From JAUIGE01 sp045106685 (lineage in GTDB: Bacteria; Bacteroidota; Bacteroidia; J057): a stretch of 30,737 nt of DNA. Numbering within the stretch: position 1 is the first letter of the stretch; each line of letters begins with the position of its first letter. The notes below the pieces were generated by a model. That model saw only the letters and a program-made list of their open reading frames with translations, made no database searches and had not been told where the DNA came from. The position numbers and the translations under genes were made by a program. This document shows, in pieces, positions 8,302-15,208 of the stretch. Location of the stretch: positions 1-30,737 of the forward strand of contig JBGCFB010000012.1 of assembly GCA_045106685.1 (NCBI GenBank), in the 5' to 3' direction.

Positions 8302-8515
8302 TGGCCTGAGCGGAGTCGAAATTGACGGTGGCTGAGCGGAGCCGAAGCCACCAAAATAGTGCCTTTGGCACTGTTCCCTTCGACTACGCTCAGGGAACGA
8401 TTGGGTATTGCTAGAACCGTGCTTTTTCCTGGCATTCCAATGATAAAAGTCGAAGGCCCATCAACCAGAAATCGACAGATTTTCTTGCCGCTATGGCTTC
8501 GACTCCGCTCAGCCA
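8302..8515. repeat. Palindromic repeat element with three consecutive hairpins (inverted copy of the 30.6-kb element)
   Basis: The 8206-8654 gap contains no credible gene. Its core is three hairpins in a row: 8327-8352 (ggtggc...gccacc), 8358-8372 (agtgcctttggcact) and 8373-8398 (gttccc...gggaac). The 26-nt hairpin at 8327 is the exact reverse complement of that at 30628 and 30708. The hairpin at 8373 matches the reverse complement of 30661-30686 with two differences. Outer arms with the same ttcgactccgctca motif lie at 8302-8320 and 8497-8515 and enclose the core. ORFs across it encode the AERSRSH-type peptides that such repeats produce and are not genes. Confidence 0.8.
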
Positions 8516-8595
8516 CCAGCAAAAATATGCTGGCAAGATGGCATTTACGGACGTTAAAGCATTATCTGTATTTCAATTTTTGAATGAACACCCCT

Positions 8596-8657
8596 AATTA
8601 GTCATGACTATTGAAACAATCATTCATCATCAAATCAACTAATCATCAAATCAACTA
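8596..8657. repeat. AT-rich short-repeat tract containing the stop codon of the 8655 gene
   Basis: It contains cattcatcatcaaatca-a-ctaatca (8621-8644), as at 6421, followed by one more unit of atcatcaaatcaacta. The final CTA at 8655-8657 is the reverse complement of the TAG stop of the minus-strand gene. The repeat thus supplies the stop codon. Confidence 0.6.
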
Positions 8658-9452
8658 GTTCTGCTGTTTGATCACCAAACTGCGCTCTCCGATTTTATAA
8701 ATACAGATAAAACGCGGGCTCATCACATGGTGCTCATGCATCTCAGGAGAAGGGCTGTAGAGCAGTAGATTACAGATGTCTGTAGGACTGATGATAATCG
8801 GCTTTTCTTCATTGATATGCGCAGTGATGATCTTGCCATTTCCGTCAGGCTTGACATCGGTAGGGATTTCAGTAAAAGCTGAGCGAATGCGCGCTCTTTT
8901 CTTCATTTGACCCAATTGGTCATATACTATGCGAAAATCGTTACCGATGGGAATGGTGTTTTCAAAGCGCTGATTCGCCATAAGAAAGGCGTGTATTTCA
9001 TTGCCTTTTTCCAGCATGTGAAGCGTCAGTGTGACACCACGTGTGATTTTGAAATATTCCGTATCGCCTCGGATAGATTTGAAAGCAGCTGTTTTGATTT
9101 TTGAGAGCAAAATTTCCTGCGTATTCAGGCTGCGAGGTAAGCCATCCAGGTTCATATATTCCGGCTTGTTGGGATTCAGATTTGAAAAGTCGTGCATCAC
9201 CATTCTGTTATCGCCTTCCCCTTTCCAATACACACAATGATAGAGGCCGTCTTTTTTATATGCGACATAGCCGGTAAGGGACTCCATTGCATTGTCCGCA
9301 TAAATCTTGTCTGAAGAACTACGGGTAATCATTTCGAGCATGTACAGCGTCTCGCCATCAGTAGCGATTTCCTGTACCACTTCTTTAGTCAAAGATTGGG
9401 CGCTGAGAATAGAAGAAATGGCAATAAGAAGAGTGAAAAAAAACGTGCGCAT
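8655..9452 (-). CDS. Hypothetical secreted protein
   Basis: 265 residues from ATG 9452 with a signal peptide (MRTFFFTLLIAISSILSAQS) and no lipobox, so probably periplasmic or surface-released. The mature part looks alpha/beta: TDGETLYMLEMITRSSSDK, then GYVAYKKDGLYHCVYWKG, a basic stretch MKKRARIRSAFTEIPTDVK in the second half, and a beta-rich end FICIYKIGERSLVIKQQN. No domain is recognised and there is no T9SS sorting tail. Its stop lies within a repeat and its upstream region holds another repeat family, so it is probably transcribed alone. Confidence 0.6.
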   Translation of the reverse strand: MRTFFFTLLIAISSILSAQSLTKEVVQEIATDGETLYMLEMITRSSSDKIYADNAMESLTGYVAYKKDGLYHCVYWKGEGDNRMVMHDFSNLNPNKPEYMNLDGLPRSLNTQEILLSKIKTAAFKSIRGDTEYFKITRGVTLTLHMLEKGNEIHAFLMANQRFENTIPIGNDFRIVYDQLGQMKKRARIRSAFTEIPTDVKPDGNGKIITAHINEEKPIIISPTDICNLLLYSPSPEMHEHHVMSPRFICIYKIGERSLVIKQQN

Positions 9453-9471
9453 CGTATGGAAAATTAAGAAG

Positions 9472-9662
9472 CTGTTGGCCTTTGGCTTCTAGCTACTGGC
9501 CAGAAAAATGGTTTAACAATGGAGCGATCCAGAGCTAACTGGAGAAACAGTTGTTCAATAATACGAGGTGATGGATTACTTATTGGACGAAATTCTTTCG
9601 CCAAGATACATTTTTGTGGGCTACTGGCTTTTGGCTGCTAGCTTCTGGCCAGAAAAAGAGGC
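9472..9662. repeat. Pair of direct repeats of the TTGGCTTCTAGC family
   Basis: The stretch 9472-9511 (ttggcctttggcttctagc...ggccagaaaaa) is repeated with a few substitutions at 9621-9662 (ctggcttttggctgctagc...ggccagaaaaa). The region between them shows no gene or clear regulatory element. Related ggcttttggc words recur at 11202-11296, 25165-25203 and 28680-28700, which makes this a dispersed family. Confidence 0.6.
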
Positions 9663-9697
9663 TGTTTCGAAACCTTAAGCCAAGTCCAGCATACGCT

Positions 9698-9732
9698 AAT
9701 TATCAATTATCAATTATCAATTATCAATTATC
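9698..9732. repeat. Five tandem AATTATC units overlapping the rlmD stop codon
   Basis: The heptamer aattatc occurs five times without interruption from 9698 to 9732, followed by a partial unit. Read on the minus strand it encodes the last residues of RlmD (IDN) and its TGA stop at 9724-9726. Slippage in the array could change the RlmD tail by a few residues. Confidence 0.8.
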
Positions 9733-11157
9733 AATTCTTTTCAACCATGCTACATTTTCCACATGGGCAGTATGCGGAAACATATCGACAGGCTGGATAC
9801 GCATAAGCTCGTATTGCGTTTCCAGCAGCGCGATATCACGCGCCTGCGTGGCAGGCTTACAGCTCACATAGATGATATGATCCGGCGCTATTTTGAGCAG
9901 TTGATCGATCACCGCAGGGTCCATGCCTGCACGGGCCGGGTCCGCAATGATCAGCTCAGGGCGGCCTTCTTTCGCTACGAGCGCATCGTCAAGCAGCTTT
10001 TTCATGTCGCCAGCATAAAACGAGAACTTGCCCTCAAGGCCGTTTAATGCTACGTTACGATGAGCATCATCGACAGAGCTTTGGACATATTCGATCCCAA
10101 CGAGCTTTTTGGCGAGTTTTGATACAAAAATGCCAATACTGCCCGTACCGGAATACAAGTCATACACCGTATTCCATTGCTCCTGACCTTCAGGTAAAAA
10201 CTCCTTCATCCAGTCACGCACGACGCTATAGAGGACGTGCGCTTGTTTGGGATTTGTCTGGAAAAAAGAGGTTGGAGAAATGTGAAAAGCGTAGTCATCC
10301 AGCTTTTCAGTAATGTAAGCAGGACCTTTCCAGGTTGTATAGGGAAGGTCGCTAAAGCTGCTATTCAGCTTATCAGAATGAATCCATACATAACTGGAAA
10401 TATGCTCATCAAAGTTCGCTTCCAGATGTTTGAAAACCTTCTCTATCGTTTTGGGCTCATTTTTTCCAACTACCAAAACCACCATAAGCTCACCTGTAGC
10501 CTCCGATGTGCGGAACATCAGTTGCCTCAGAAAACCAGTGTGCGCTTTTATATCATAAAATGGAATGTCGTTTTCTGTTCCAAAAGCATGAACAGCATTA
10601 CGAATATCATTGACGATCTCACGCTGTAGGTGGCACTTTTTGACGGTGAATACTTTTTCAAAAACACCTGGAACGTGGAATCCCAACGCTGGCTCGTCAA
10701 ATACTTCGCCCGAAGCGATTTGTTCGCGCGTAAGCCAAGGCTTCGCCGAGAAGGAAAACTCCAGTTTATTGCGATAAAACCAAGGCTCTACTACTCCCAG
10801 AATGTCACGCTTTTCCTTCGCTTCTACCTTGCCGACACGCTCCATCGCATCCGTCACTTGCTGCTGCTTGATGCGAAGCTGCTTTGCATACGTCATCATC
10901 TGCCACTTGCAACCGCCGCATAGCCCGAAGTGCTCGCAGCGTGGTTCCGTACGGTCGGGTGAAGGCTCATGCATCTGCGTGATTTCGCCAAAAAACAACT
11001 TTCGTTTTTTACGATTTATGAGCACATCCGCGATGTCGCCAGGAACAGCATAAGGTATAAACGTGACCTTGCCATCGGTTTTTACAATGCCGTATCCATC
11101 CGAAGCCGTCGCGACGATTTCGGCCTTCTCTATCGTGTAGGGTTTTAATCTTGCCAT
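9724..11157 (-). CDS. rlmD: 23S rRNA (uracil-5-)-methyltransferase RlmD/RlmCD family
   Basis: A 477-residue SAM-dependent enzyme that methylates C5 of a uracil in 23S rRNA. Residues ~5-62 form a TRAM RNA-binding domain. Cysteines for the [4Fe-4S] cluster are at about 74, 80 and 83 (CEHFGLCGGC) and 175 (VKKCHL). The SAM-binding loop is DLYSGTGSIGIF (~333-344). The motif-IV-like DPARAG is at ~406-411. The catalytic cysteine is in YVSCKPAT (~433), and the base glutamate in DMFPHTAHVENV (~467). All family hallmarks are present. In Bacteroidota a single enzyme of this family often stands in for RlmC and RlmD, so the exact target uracil is uncertain. The last residues are encoded by a tandem repeat. 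Confidence 0.93.
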   Translation of the reverse strand: MARLKPYTIEKAEIVATASDGYGIVKTDGKVTFIPYAVPGDIADVLINRKKRKLFFGEITQMHEPSPDRTEPRCEHFGLCGGCKWQMMTYAKQLRIKQQQVTDAMERVGKVEAKEKRDILGVVEPWFYRNKLEFSFSAKPWLTREQIASGEVFDEPALGFHVPGVFEKVFTVKKCHLQREIVNDIRNAVHAFGTENDIPFYDIKAHTGFLRQLMFRTSEATGELMVVLVVGKNEPKTIEKVFKHLEANFDEHISSYVWIHSDKLNSSFSDLPYTTWKGPAYITEKLDDYAFHISPTSFFQTNPKQAHVLYSVVRDWMKEFLPEGQEQWNTVYDLYSGTGSIGIFVSKLAKKLVGIEYVQSSVDDAHRNVALNGLEGKFSFYAGDMKKLLDDALVAKEGRPELIIADPARAGMDPAVIDQLLKIAPDHIIYVSCKPATQARDIALLETQYELMRIQPVDMFPHTAHVENVAWLKRIDN

Positions 11158-11201
11158 TGGACTGCGATTCTAGCCTAATTCTTTGGTGCGTGCAAATAAA
11201 A

Positions 11202-11296
11202 TTGGCTGTTGGCGATTGGCTTTTAGCGTTTGGCTTAGATAAGGCATCTAGGCTTTTTTATCGCCAACAGCCAAAAGCAAAAGGCCAACAGCTATA
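11202..11296. repeat. Inverted repeat between rlmD and the amidohydrolase gene
   Basis: Perfect 15-bp arms ttggctgttggcgat (11202-11216) and its complement (11260-11274), with additional ggcttttagc / gccaaaagc words on both sides. It lies between two divergent genes, where promoters must also be. The same words recur elsewhere in the window, so it is a repeat family rather than a specific operator. Confidence 0.65.
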
Positions 11297-11322
11297 GATT
11301 ATTCCGTTTCTTTGTTTTCCAC

Positions 11323-12471
11323 ATGTGGTACCAAGCAACATATACCTTTACGCCTGCAGGCTGGGAAAACGACCTTGCCATTGAGCTTGACGAGAGCGGC
11401 ATGATCACCGATATCGGTGCATTGCCAGCAGGAGAGGAAGCGATGCAATATCGCGGAATGCTTATTCCGGGTTTTGTAAATGCGCATTGCCACCTGGAGC
11501 TTTCAGGATTGAAAGGAGCTGTTCCACGAAGGACAGGTATGGCTGGCTTTGTACAGCAATTGATGGCAGCTCGCGCTCAACAAGACGAGCAGGTGAGCCT
11601 GGAGGCAATCAGCACTGCCATGGATGCCGCATGGGAATCGGGAACGGTCGCGATCGGTGATATTTGCAATGGGCCGTCGACCATCGCCGCGAAGCGTAGT
11701 CGTAATCATCTGTATACCCATAGCTTTATTGAGCTTTTGGGACTGGACGAAACGAAGGCTGATCGTATCGTTGAAAAAGGGGAGGAGCTGAAAGCAGAAT
11801 TTGGTTCGCTTGATGCAAGTCTTACGCTTCATGCACCTTATTCCGTTTCTGAGTATTTGATCAAAAAGGTTGTAGAAAAAAGCCTGGATCTTCTTTCCAT
11901 TCATTTATATGAATCAGAAGAGGAGCTTGCATTATTCAGTGGAAAAGGAGGTGGCTTATGGCGCTTTTTACAAAAAATCCCCCTGTCCCAATCACTCGCC
12001 TTCCCGCCAACGGATCCTGCACATTACCTATTACATGCGATGCCTGAAGCGCAGCGTATGCTCTGGGTTCATATGGCGGAGATCGATTCAGTTCGCCTGG
12101 CGGCGCTGGCAGCGCGCTTCCCTCAGGCATACACTTGCCTCTGTCCCCGCGCCAACGATTATATCCACGGCACACATCCCGATGCTGCAATGTTCCAGCG
12201 CATTATGCCTGATCGCATCTGTTTGGGTACGGATAGCCTTGCAGGGAATGATAGCCTCGATATGCTCGCCGAGATTGCCCATTTACAGACACTATTCCCA
12301 CAAATAGGCCTTCATACACTTTGTTCCTGGGCCACAAGCCAAGGCGCTACTGCCTTAGGAATCGACGATCAGTTTGGCGATTTTGTACCAGGAACATCTC
12401 CAGGATTATTGCTTATTTCACAAGACGATCCCGACACGCTAAAAACGGATCATGTCCATGTGCTACATTGA
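11323..12471 (+). CDS. Metal-dependent amidohydrolase (chlorohydrolase / aminofutalosine-deaminase-like)
   Basis: A 382-residue cytoplasmic enzyme of the amidohydrolase superfamily. The metal-binding HxH is in LIPGFVNAHCHLELSGLKG (~residues 47-65). HAPYSVS and SIHLYESEEEL follow (~167-200), then CLCPRANDYIHG (~270-281) and CLGTDSLAGNDSLDM (~299-313), whose Asp is the expected catalytic residue. This arrangement is that of the TRZ/ATZ/cytosine-deaminase-like group. Related Bacteroidota enzymes have been assigned as aminodeoxyfutalosine deaminase of the menaquinone pathway. I cannot distinguish that from other deaminases, and no menaquinone gene is in view. The next gene, dgkA, is 67 bp downstream with a repeat in the gap. 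Confidence 0.82.
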   Translation: MWYQATYTFTPAGWENDLAIELDESGMITDIGALPAGEEAMQYRGMLIPGFVNAHCHLELSGLKGAVPRRTGMAGFVQQLMAARAQQDEQVSLEAISTAMDAAWESGTVAIGDICNGPSTIAAKRSRNHLYTHSFIELLGLDETKADRIVEKGEELKAEFGSLDASLTLHAPYSVSEYLIKKVVEKSLDLLSIHLYESEEELALFSGKGGGLWRFLQKIPLSQSLAFPPTDPAHYLLHAMPEAQRMLWVHMAEIDSVRLAALAARFPQAYTCLCPRANDYIHGTHPDAAMFQRIMPDRICLGTDSLAGNDSLDMLAEIAHLQTLFPQIGLHTLCSWATSQGATALGIDDQFGDFVPGTSPGLLLISQDDPDTLKTDHVHVLH

Positions 12472-12472
12472 G

Positions 12473-12538
12473 AAATGAGTCATTTATCATGTGAAATGAT
12501 TTAATGACTCATGATAAATGACTAATGAATAATGAACT
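12473..12538. repeat. AT-rich short-repeat tract abutting the dgkA start codon
   Basis: The 67-bp gap is almost wholly made of gactcatgat / aatgactaatgaataatgaact words. The segment 12506-12539 is a near-copy of 7081-7115, and the repeat runs directly into the ATG of dgkA. The ribosome-binding region of dgkA is therefore repeat sequence. Confidence 0.6.
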
Positions 12539-12913
12539 ATGGATTTGATCAAAAAGGAAATACAAAGCTTCGGTCATGCCTTTCGGGGGATCGCCATGCT
12601 CTTTAAAGAAGAAGGGCATGCGCGCATTCATGCTATAGCGGTGGCGTGTATCGTTGGCCTGGGCTTTTGGCTAGGCCTTGATGCCTGGGAATGGTGCGCG
12701 ATTCTGATGTGTATGGGGCTGGTTATTTCGCTTGAGGCAGTCAATACAGCAGTGGAACGACTTGCCGACAGAGTTTCGAAAGAGAAGCATCCACTCCTGA
12801 AGGACGCCAAGGATGTGGCAGCAGGAGCAGTACTGATTGCAGTCCTCTTTGCTGCAGTTATATGGAGTATAATATTTATTCCTAAAATCTTGGATTTTTT
12901 CTTGTCTGAATAG
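12539..12913 (+). CDS. dgkA: Diacylglycerol kinase / undecaprenol kinase (DgkA family)
   Basis: A 124-residue integral inner-membrane kinase that phosphorylates diacylglycerol or undecaprenol to recycle lipid carriers. It has the family's three membrane segments (AIAVACIVGLGFWLGL, WCAILMCMGLVISL, VLIAVLFAAVIWSIIFIP). The conserved active-site motif EAVNTAVERLAD (~62-73) and KHPLLKDAKDVAAGAVL (~80-96) are both present. Length is normal for the family. The next gene starts 27 bp downstream, so it may be the first gene of the GTPase cluster or a neighbour by chance. Confidence 0.92.
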   Translation: MDLIKKEIQSFGHAFRGIAMLFKEEGHARIHAIAVACIVGLGFWLGLDAWEWCAILMCMGLVISLEAVNTAVERLADRVSKEKHPLLKDAKDVAAGAVLIAVLFAAVIWSIIFIPKILDFFLSE

Positions 12914-12940
12914 ATTGTATTTTGCGTCAAGTATCCCCTC

Positions 12941-13792
12941 ATGGCTGCAGTAGGACATACCCATTCTCGCTGGCAAGAGCTACGCACGTTGCTTCTTGCC
13001 GAAGAGCACGCTTCTCACGAAGCGCTGGCAGCGGCATTGACGCAGCTGGAGGCCAAAATAGCTGACCCAGAAGTGCAACAGGATATGCTAAAGCCTCATT
13101 TTCAGGCTCATATAGCACACCTTCAGAAGGAATTCCCAGAGTTGTTCGGAGAGAGTTTGCAAGCTGCCCTCAAACACGAAATCAGTGAGTCTCGCGATGG
13201 GATGATAGAGGCGCTTTATCCGATTATTGGCCAGCTTATTTCACGCTATATCAAAGCTGAAATGGCAGCACTTGCCAAGCGAATTGAAGACGCTCAGCGT
13301 TCTGTATTTTCCTGGAAAGCCTGGAAAATGCGTTTTTCTTCATGGTTTACCGGCGCTTCTTACGCCGATATTGTAATGAAGGACGAACTCAAGGCGACAT
13401 TGCTGGAAATGCTTCTTGTCGACAATGAGCGGGGTATTTTGCTGGGGAGCTACTCGGTGAGTGAACTCCTAGAGCCTGATGTTGTTGCGGGCATGTTTAC
13501 TGGTATCAAAGAGTTTGTAGAACATGCATTCCAGGGAGGAGCCCAGGCGCTCAATGTACTTGAATACGAACGATTTAAGATTGTAATTCACACCTTTCCT
13601 GGTGTATATTTTGCAGCAGTAATAGACGGGACGCTGCATCCCGAATTTAGAGAGCGGCTGGAGGCAGCTTTTCTCGATTTTGCTCAGAAAGAAAAGCTTC
13701 ATACCCCGACGGAGCTGAGCGCGGCTACCCGCGAATATTGGAACGAACGATTAACATTATACTTCGATGGATTCAACCAAGTGGATCAGTAA
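12941..13792 (+). CDS. Protein with a roadblock/longin-like segment, partner candidate of the GTPase
   Basis: 283 residues, cytoplasmic, with no signal peptide. The first ~125 residues are helical and charged (ALAAALTQLEAKIADP), including DGMIEALYPIIGQLISRYI (~86-104). From about 150 to 250 the predicted order is two strands (EMLLVDNERGILLGSYS), helix (DVVAGMFTGIKEFVEHAF), three strands (ALNVLEYERFKIVIHTFPG, YFAAVIDG), helix (FRERLEAAFLDFAQKE). That order resembles the roadblock/LC7-longin fold used by regulators of small GTPases such as MglB. From memory, similar segments occur in some bacterial proteins annotated as OmpA-family, but no OmpA domain is present here. The last 26 bp overlap the GTPase gene in another frame, so the two are translationally coupled. 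The fold assignment is inference. Confidence 0.6.
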   Translation: MAAVGHTHSRWQELRTLLLAEEHASHEALAAALTQLEAKIADPEVQQDMLKPHFQAHIAHLQKEFPELFGESLQAALKHEISESRDGMIEALYPIIGQLISRYIKAEMAALAKRIEDAQRSVFSWKAWKMRFSSWFTGASYADIVMKDELKATLLEMLLVDNERGILLGSYSVSELLEPDVVAGMFTGIKEFVEHAFQGGAQALNVLEYERFKIVIHTFPGVYFAAVIDGTLHPEFRERLEAAFLDFAQKEKLHTPTELSAATREYWNERLTLYFDGFNQVDQ

Positions 13793-14282
13793 AAAAATAG
13801 CGCTATTAGGGCATTACGGGGTTGGTAAAACTTCCCTGATAAGCCGTTTTGTATACAGCAAATTTCCCGAATCATACCTCACTACCATAGGGCTGAAGGT
13901 CGATAAGAAAACTATCGATGTCGGAGAATACTGCCTCGATCTCGTAATTTGGGATATCGCAGGCCAGGAAGAAGTCGCCAATGTGCCACACTTTTACCTC
14001 AAAGGCTGCGCCGGTGTTATTTATGTCTTTGACCTAGCCCGATCTGTGACATATGCAAATCTGGATTCACAGATTTCTCAGATACGAACCCTTATTCCCG
14101 ATGCTGAAATTCTGGTCGCTGGCAACAAGAAAGACTTGCTGAGCGAGGCTGAACTTGAAGCGATCAATGAAAAAATAAACGCCCCTGTCGATTTATTTAC
14201 AAGTGCCAAAGAAGATCAAGGAGTAGAAGAACTCTTTAATATGTTAGCACAAAAACTGGTATCTGGGCATGGAGCTTCTTGA
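13767..14282 (+). CDS. Rab/Ras-like small GTPase
   Basis: A 171-residue single-domain G protein with all five motifs: G1 GHYGVGKT (15-22), switch-I Thr in LTTIGLKV (T40), G3 WDIAGQEE (62-69, with the catalytic Gln67), G4 GNKKD (119-123) and G5 TSAKE (145-149). The WDxAGQE motif is of eukaryotic Rab/Ras type and unlike the MglA branch. The residue equivalent to Ras Gly12 is Tyr17. The C-terminus (LVSGHGAS) has no cysteine, so it is not lipid-modified as eukaryotic Rabs are. The start at ATG 13767 lies inside the preceding gene (26-bp overlap), and its end overlaps the next gene by 14 bp. It is presumably a molecular switch controlled by its neighbours; the process is unknown. Confidence 0.92.
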   Translation: MDSTKWISKKIALLGHYGVGKTSLISRFVYSKFPESYLTTIGLKVDKKTIDVGEYCLDLVIWDIAGQEEVANVPHFYLKGCAGVIYVFDLARSVTYANLDSQISQIRTLIPDAEILVAGNKKDLLSEAELEAINEKINAPVDLFTSAKEDQGVEELFNMLAQKLVSGHGAS

Positions 14283-14652
14283 GATAAAAAAAGCATTTTT
14301 TGATAAACGCACACAAGTATTAGAAGTAGATAAGCAGGGCATTTTGATCAGAACCTGCAATACCTTATTCGATGCTGATACATGGCTGAAACAGCCTGTG
14401 CGTAACTTCTTCCACTTTGCTGGAGACACCTTTCCATATTGGGATGAGTGGGAAAAAGAGAACTGGGTGTACACAGGCCTCGAAGTCGAGATCGCAGACT
14501 TCCACGGACTTGTAGATGTGTACCTGGAAAAGCATCCTTCCAATCCTGACAATTGGCTGTTGTTTATCATCGATCATACTGCCACGTACCGCAAGTATCA
14601 GGAAACGCAGTCCGAACGGAATTTAAAAAATATAGAAGGCGGAAGGGATTGA
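14269..14652 (+). CDS. Free-standing PAS-like protein, third gene of the GTPase module
   Basis: 127 residues, cytoplasmic. The layout suggests a single PAS domain: an N-terminal strand pair (QVLEVDKQGILIRTCNTLFD, ~16-35), a helical middle (VRNFFHFAGDTFPYWDEWEK), then three strands (VYTGLEVEIADFHGLVDVYLE and NWLLFIIDHT, ~67-104). It ends in a helix (YRKYQETQSERNLKNIE) that resembles the linker following PAS domains in signalling proteins. No kinase, cyclase or other output domain follows, so it would be a sensor or adaptor acting through the GTPase or its partner. The ATG at 14269 lies 14 bp inside the GTPase gene. The PAS assignment is by pattern only. Confidence 0.6.
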   Translation: MELLEIKKAFFDKRTQVLEVDKQGILIRTCNTLFDADTWLKQPVRNFFHFAGDTFPYWDEWEKENWVYTGLEVEIADFHGLVDVYLEKHPSNPDNWLLFIIDHTATYRKYQETQSERNLKNIEGGRD

Positions 14653-14655
14653 TGA

Positions 14656-15171
14656 TTAACCCGCCATCAAAATATTCTTCAAAAGCACAGTGCAATCCTT
14701 TGTGTCGAGGTAGTAAACGATGGAGGATTCGAACTTTTCCCCTTCTTCATAAAAATGATACTGGTGCCCTAGTATCATTTCATTTTGCGCTTTGTCAAAT
14801 GTTACGTCTATCCAGTGTTCGGTTTCCACTTCGCCTTGCTTATTCTTTTTGGAAGAAACTGGGGTTGAGTAGTCCCCCATTGCGAATAGCGAATCTGCAT
14901 TAATTTCTGACAGCTTTTGGGAAAAGTCAGTACCAAAAAGTTCTTGCCTGTATTGGGCAATCTGATCTGAATCGACCTTGCCGATTTTAGCTGTATCACG
15001 ATTCTTTACAGCATCACGAAAAGCTGCAAAGGCAGTAGACATGTTACAAGCCGCAGGTGCTTCTGTAGGCTCTGTTTTTGTATCGGTTTCTTTCGCTTGT
15101 GTCGCTGTGTTGTCACAACTTAAAAACATGAAACTGATCAAGATGAGTAGAAAGGCACGTGTGTTTGTCAT
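14656..15171 (-). CDS. Hypothetical lipoprotein
   Basis: 171 residues from ATG 15171, with a lipoprotein signal (MTNTRAFLLILISFMFLSC, lipobox FLSC, Cys19). A low-complexity Thr/Lys/Glu/Pro linker (~20-40) is followed by a compact domain of ~130 residues, with FAAFRDAVKNRDTAKIGKV near the start and HWIDVTFDKAQNEMILGHQY later. The pattern suggests a small envelope domain, perhaps NTF2-like, but I do not recognise it with confidence. It converges on the PAS-like gene with only 3 bp between stop codons and no visible terminator. Confidence 0.65.
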   Translation of the reverse strand: MTNTRAFLLILISFMFLSCDNTATQAKETDTKTEPTEAPAACNMSTAFAAFRDAVKNRDTAKIGKVDSDQIAQYRQELFGTDFSQKLSEINADSLFAMGDYSTPVSSKKNKQGEVETEHWIDVTFDKAQNEMILGHQYHFYEEGEKFESSIVYYLDTKDCTVLLKNILMAG

Positions 15172-15199
15172 GATGTGGCTTAAGGTATTATGTGTGTTC

Positions 15200-15207
15200 C
15201 AAATATA
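15200..15207 (-). promoter_or_regulatory. -7 promoter box upstream of the 14656-15171 lipoprotein gene
   Basis: On the minus strand it reads TATATTTG, a match to TAnnTTTG, 28 nt upstream of the ATG. It sits immediately downstream of the elaA stop codon, so the lipoprotein gene may have its own promoter. No good -33 element is seen. Confidence 0.4.
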
Positions 15208-15208
15208 G

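Noticed and set aside
8229..8522. ORFs of 97 and 74 aa across the 8.3-kb repeat element (peptides with AERSRSH and similar)
   Set aside because: They translate palindromic repeats; the same peptide appears from both strands and from the 30.6-kb copies, and there is no domain or promoter.
9698..9732. CRISPR-like array
   Set aside because: The unit is 7 bp with no spacers; it is a simple tandem repeat. No cas genes are present.
13767..14282. MglA-type polarity GTPase
   Set aside because: The G3 motif is WDIAGQE as in Rab/Ras rather than the divergent MglA form, so an MglA label would mislead.
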